Assembly: GCA_024803745.1 (NCBI GenBank)
Contig: JANJXV010000013.1
Coordinates: 56,518,602-56,582,601, forward strand
Direction of reading: 5' to 3'
Source of the DNA: Megascapheus bottae
Taxonomy: Eukaryota > Chordata > Mammalia > Rodentia > Geomyidae
DNA: 64,000 bases
Position 1 is the first letter of the stretch. Each line of letters starts with the position of its first letter. The notes beneath the pieces were generated by a model that was not told the origin of the DNA, ran no database searches, and was given only the letters and a program-made list of their open reading frames with translations. This document shows positions 60,936-64,000 of this stretch, one piece after another. A program made the translations under genes and the position numbers.

Positions 60936-61357
60936 CCCCCAAAAAAATGCAGTTTAAAAAAAAAAACAACAAAAAAAGAAAAATGACAGTAAATGTTTTC
61001 AAATTGCTCTAAAATAACTGGGCCTAGCATACTATGTGTTTCTGTTGTTGGATTCATTAGCGATAAGGCAAAGTAAGATTGATAATTGTTCTTGTTCTCT
61101 GGTGCCAACAAGAGAGATTATTAAGAATAAAATAGTTACATAATGAAATGCATAGACTTTGAGTGCACTTTAATGAGCTTTGAATAATGTGTGTACCCAA
61201 GTAAACTCCTGCAGGATCTGGGTCATCTCCTTCGGCCAAGTAAGGTCTCTGTTGCCCTTTTAGTTCATTTCCATGCCACAGACCGTGTTACTTATTCAGT
61301 ACCTGTGGAGAGGTGTTTTCTTTGTGACTATAACTCTCCATGCTTTTTCATTTGTAG

Positions 61358-61387
61358 GAGATAAAGCGTTCAGATGGCAGATAACAG
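61358..61387 (+). CDS. NAP1L4: NAP1L4 exon 2 with start codon
   Basis: NAP1L4 is a NAP1-family histone chaperone that binds core and linker histones and shuttles between cytoplasm and nucleus. This 30-nt exon (acceptor ttgtag, donor ACAG|gtaagc) carries the ATG at 61374-61376 and encodes Met-Ala-Asp-Asn plus two bases of the next codon. Human NAP1L4 starts Met-Ala-Asp-His-Ser, and the phase fits the next exon exactly. Confidence 0.9.
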
Positions 61388-61854
61388 GTAAGCCAAAGTG
61401 GGCTTTTGTATGGGATGTAGTTGATGGTGGCTGGTGGAGTGGCTCCAGTGGTAGAGCGCCTTCTAACATGCAGGAGACCCCACTGCTGCTAAAACAGTCA
61501 AGTGTGGTTGTAGTGAGAGCCAAGACACCGCTCAGTAACGTTTATCAGTTAAATTCGTTCAAGGTCTAGATGGTAGCTTTTTATCCCTTTATTATCTGAG
61601 CTGGTGAAGAGATGGCTTTCATGAGTAGTGTCTCAGGTATTGATACCAGGAGATCAAAGCCGTTACTGTGCTTCCCAGCCTCCAGTCTCAGCCTCCCCGG
61701 GGAAGTCACATCATTTGAGGTGGCTCGTCCAGTGCTCAAGGGGGGGATTTTTGAAGGTTTGTCAAGGTCATTGTTGATTTTGTATCTTCTCTGATGTTTG
61801 CTTTTGTAAAGCTGTGTGTGTGTGCATATGCACTTTTATTGAAGGGCCTCTGTC

Positions 61855-62272
61855 CCTTTTTTTTGCTCACGGTTGGCACACTACCACTGAGTCATAGCTC
61901 TTACATTTGGCTTTTGGTGGTAAATTAGAAGTTGAGAATATCACAAACTTTTCCTGCCTGGGCTGGCTTTGAACTACAATTCTCAGAACTCAGCTTCTTG
62001 AGTTGTTAGGATTGCAGGCATGAGTCACTGGTTCCTACCTGAGTTGATTTTTTGTGTGCCTTTCCTGGAGCTGGAACCTAGGTCCTGGGTGCTATCCATG
62101 AGCTTTTTCCTTTTTGCTTAAAGCTACTACTTGAGCCACAGCTCTGCTTGGAGCTTTTTAGCAGTTAATTGGAGATGAGTCTCTTGGGCATTTCTGCCTC
62201 AGCTGGATTGGAGCTGCTTCAGCCTCCTGAGTAGCTAGGGTTATAGGTACGAGCCATCGGCATCTAGCTGAG
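61855..62272 (-). repeat. Two reverse B1-Geo-like SINEs
   Basis: Copies at about 61855-62038 and 62050-62272, diverged. A weak ID-like stretch lies at 61424-61525. Confidence 0.72.
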
Positions 62273-62586
62273 TGGAATGTTTTTGAAAACATTTTATAGC
62301 TGCTGTTAAAAGTGCTGTGGCTGTCGTCCACCTCACAGGCTGCTGGCTGGCTGGTTTGAGGGTTGAGAGCGGATTCTGAGGAAAGAGGTTGTAGAAATGA
62401 AAACAAGAAGCACATGCTTGGTGGTGGGTAGGTAGATAGAGGGGAATCTCACCATACGTCAGTGTTTTCTTCCCACCCAAGTGCGAAGTCCCTGCAGACC
62501 CCTCTTTATAGGTTATGTAAGAAAAATGCATCTTTGTTTGCCTTTGGAACCTTTCTTGACAATAACACTTTTTAAACATGTTTCAG

Positions 62587-62645
62587 TTTTTCAGATGGAG
62601 CTCCTGCAGATTCTGTGGAAGCTGCTAAAAATACAAATAACACAG
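62587..62645 (+). CDS. NAP1L4: NAP1L4 exon 3
   Basis: This 59-nt exon (acceptor tttcag, donor ACAG|gtcagt) continues the frame as SFSDGAPADSVEAAKNTNNT. It matches the human N-terminal acidic region SFSDGVPSDSVEAAKNASNT as I recall it. It ends in phase 1. The NAP domain itself lies in later exons beyond the window. Confidence 0.93.
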
Positions 62646-62994
62646 GTCAGTCTACGCACATGAAACAGCGTTGGAGGGTATGTGTGAGGAACGGGCCACT
62701 CCTCCTGGAGCTGGTGATAATACCAATAAAGGATTTCCATCCTTGGAAGATTTCAGGAAAGTTACAGTAACTAAGGAAACTTTGTACCTTGTTTTGTGGA
62801 AGTCCAGACTCTAAAAGCAATGAGAGCAGTGAGTATAGTATTTGCCCCTTTGCATCTGTTCTCACTTGGCTTGGCATAAAAAACACATGACACTTTGCCA
62901 TCTGTACCCTTAACATGCTTTCTTCTGCTTGTTTTGAAATAAACCAAGATGTATCTTGCTGTTAAATTCAAAGTGATCTCTTTATTAAGACATT

Positions 62995-63090
62995 TATATG
63001 CCTGTAATCCCAGCATTTGGGGTCTGAGGCAGGAGGATCACAAATTCTAGGCCAGCTTGAACTGTATAATGAGACCCTTAAAAGCTCATA
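62995..63090 (+). repeat. B1/7SL-type SINE fragment
   Basis: Plus-strand 'tgcctgtaatcccagcattt' head and 'aactgtataatgagaccc' end; no Geo half. Confidence 0.72.
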
Positions 63091-63095
63091 GTACG

Positions 63096-63294
63096 GGGCC
63101 GGGAGTTTGGCCTAGTGGTTAAAGTGCTTGCCTAGCATGCATGAAGACCCGGGTTCGATTCCTCGGTACCACATACATAGAAAAAAGCCGGAAGTGGTGC
63201 TGAGGCTCAAGTGGTAGAGCTCTAGCCTTGAGAAAGTCCAAGGACAGTGCTCAGGCCCCGAGCCCAAGCCCAGGACTGGCAAAAAAAAAAAAAA
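63096..63294 (+). repeat. IDL-Geo SINE
   Basis: Near-consensus copy; CATAGTAC occurs at both ends (63088-63095 and 63294-63301). Confidence 0.92.
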
Positions 63295-63324
63295 CATAGT
63301 ACAACACCATCATTTGATTGCCCC

Positions 63325-63503
63325 CCCCCCTCCTGTTCTCAGGCTGGGCGCTGTCTCTGAGCTTCTTTTGGCTCAAAGCTAACGCTTTACCATTTGACCC
63401 ACAGTGCCACTTATAGCTTTCCCTGAGTGTATTGGAGATAAGGCATCAGATCTCAGCCTCCTGAATAGCTAAAATAACAGATGTGAGCCATTAGCGTCTG
63501 GCT
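63325..63503 (-). repeat. Reverse B1-Geo-like SINE
   Basis: Diverged copy starting with a C run. Confidence 0.72.
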
Positions 63504-63522
63504 TGTACAACTCTGTAGTAAT

Positions 63523-63972
63523 TTTGGGGGGGGAGGGGAAGTCCTAGGGGTTGCACTCAGGGCCTGAGCACTGTCATTGGGCTTTCTCAAGGCTAGAGCC
63601 TTACTGCTTGAGCCTTAGCACCACTTCTAGCTTTTTCTATGTAGGTGGTATCAGAGAACTGAACCCGGCTTTTCATGCATGCTAGGCGAGCATTCTATCA
63701 CTAGGCCAAACTCCCTCCCCAAATTACATTTTTTTAATTTCCCAAATAAAGGAAGTAGAGGGCTAGGAATGTGACTTAGTGGTACAGTGCTTGCCTAGCA
63801 TCCTTGAAGCCCTGGGTTTGATTCCTCTATCAAGTATACAAAAAAAGCCAGAAGGGGTGCTTGTGGCACAAGTAGTAAGTGGTAGAGTGTTAGCCTTGAG
63901 CAAAAAGAAGCTCAGGGACAGGGCCTAGGCCCTGAGTTCAAGCCTCAGGACTAGCAAAAAAAAAAAAAAAAG
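63523..63972. repeat. Head-to-head inverted pair of IDL-Geo SINEs
   Basis: Minus-strand copy (about 63523-63720) and plus-strand copy (about 63759-63972), separated by about 38 bp. Confidence 0.85.
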
Positions 63973-64000
63973 CAGAGGGAGGGTTTGTTGGACACTTAGT

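Larger units (their letters stand above)
50154..61357 (+). other. NAP1L4: NAP1L4 intron 1 (11.2 kb)
   Basis: Filled with SINEs listed below. No additional exon recognised. The stretches 54346-55267, 56391-56934, 57106-58048 and 59621-60669 hold no repeat or gene I can name with confidence. Confidence 0.75.

Overview
This is a stretch of mammalian nuclear DNA, almost certainly from a rodent of the superfamily Geomyoidea (kangaroo rats, pocket mice, pocket gophers). Intron-split genes, CpG-island promoters and dense SINEs show a mammal. The dominant SINEs are dimers whose left half is an ID-like tRNA-Ala-type monomer and whose right half matches my memory of the 'Geo' monomer of the Geomyoidea-specific IDL-Geo family. 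I could not check that against a database, so the placement is strong inference.

Layout. 1-2235: the 5' end of a minus-strand IAP/betaretrovirus-like endogenous provirus with a complete 5' LTR, a tRNA-Lys3-type primer site, and one uninterrupted frame of 600 codons joining gag directly to integrase. 2236-5900: intergenic DNA with SINEs and an LTR-like block. 5900-44380: the complete CARS1 gene (cysteinyl-tRNA synthetase) on the plus strand, 23 coding exons, all with GT-AG introns and compatible phases. The exons sum to 2,496 nt, which is 831 codons plus stop; skipping the 249-nt exon 2 gives 748 residues. These equal the lengths I recall for the two human isoforms. 44386-49240: intergenic. 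49500-51000: the CpG-island promoter of NAP1L4. It is followed by a noncoding first exon, an 11.2-kb intron, the ATG exon (61358-61387) and one further coding exon (62587-62645). The rest of NAP1L4 lies beyond the right edge. CARS1 followed by NAP1L4 on the same strand is the order of the human 11p15.5 / mouse distal chromosome 7 imprinted region.

Repeats. Two dimeric SINE types fill the introns and spacers. 'Type I' is IDL-Geo (ID-like left monomer plus Geo right monomer). 'Type II' has a B1/7SL-like left half joined to a closely related Geo right half; I call it B1-Geo-like. Plain ID, plain B1 and 3' fragments of LINE-1 are also present. Repeat ends were read by eye and are good to about 10 bp unless a target-site duplication is given.

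The genes work separately: CARS1 charges tRNA-Cys in the cytosol and NAP1L4 is a histone chaperone. The most unusual object is the gag-integrase open frame. Other points are recurrent SINE-into-SINE insertion at one site, a SINE whose target duplication copied a splice donor, and close inverted SINE pairs able to form long RNA hairpins.
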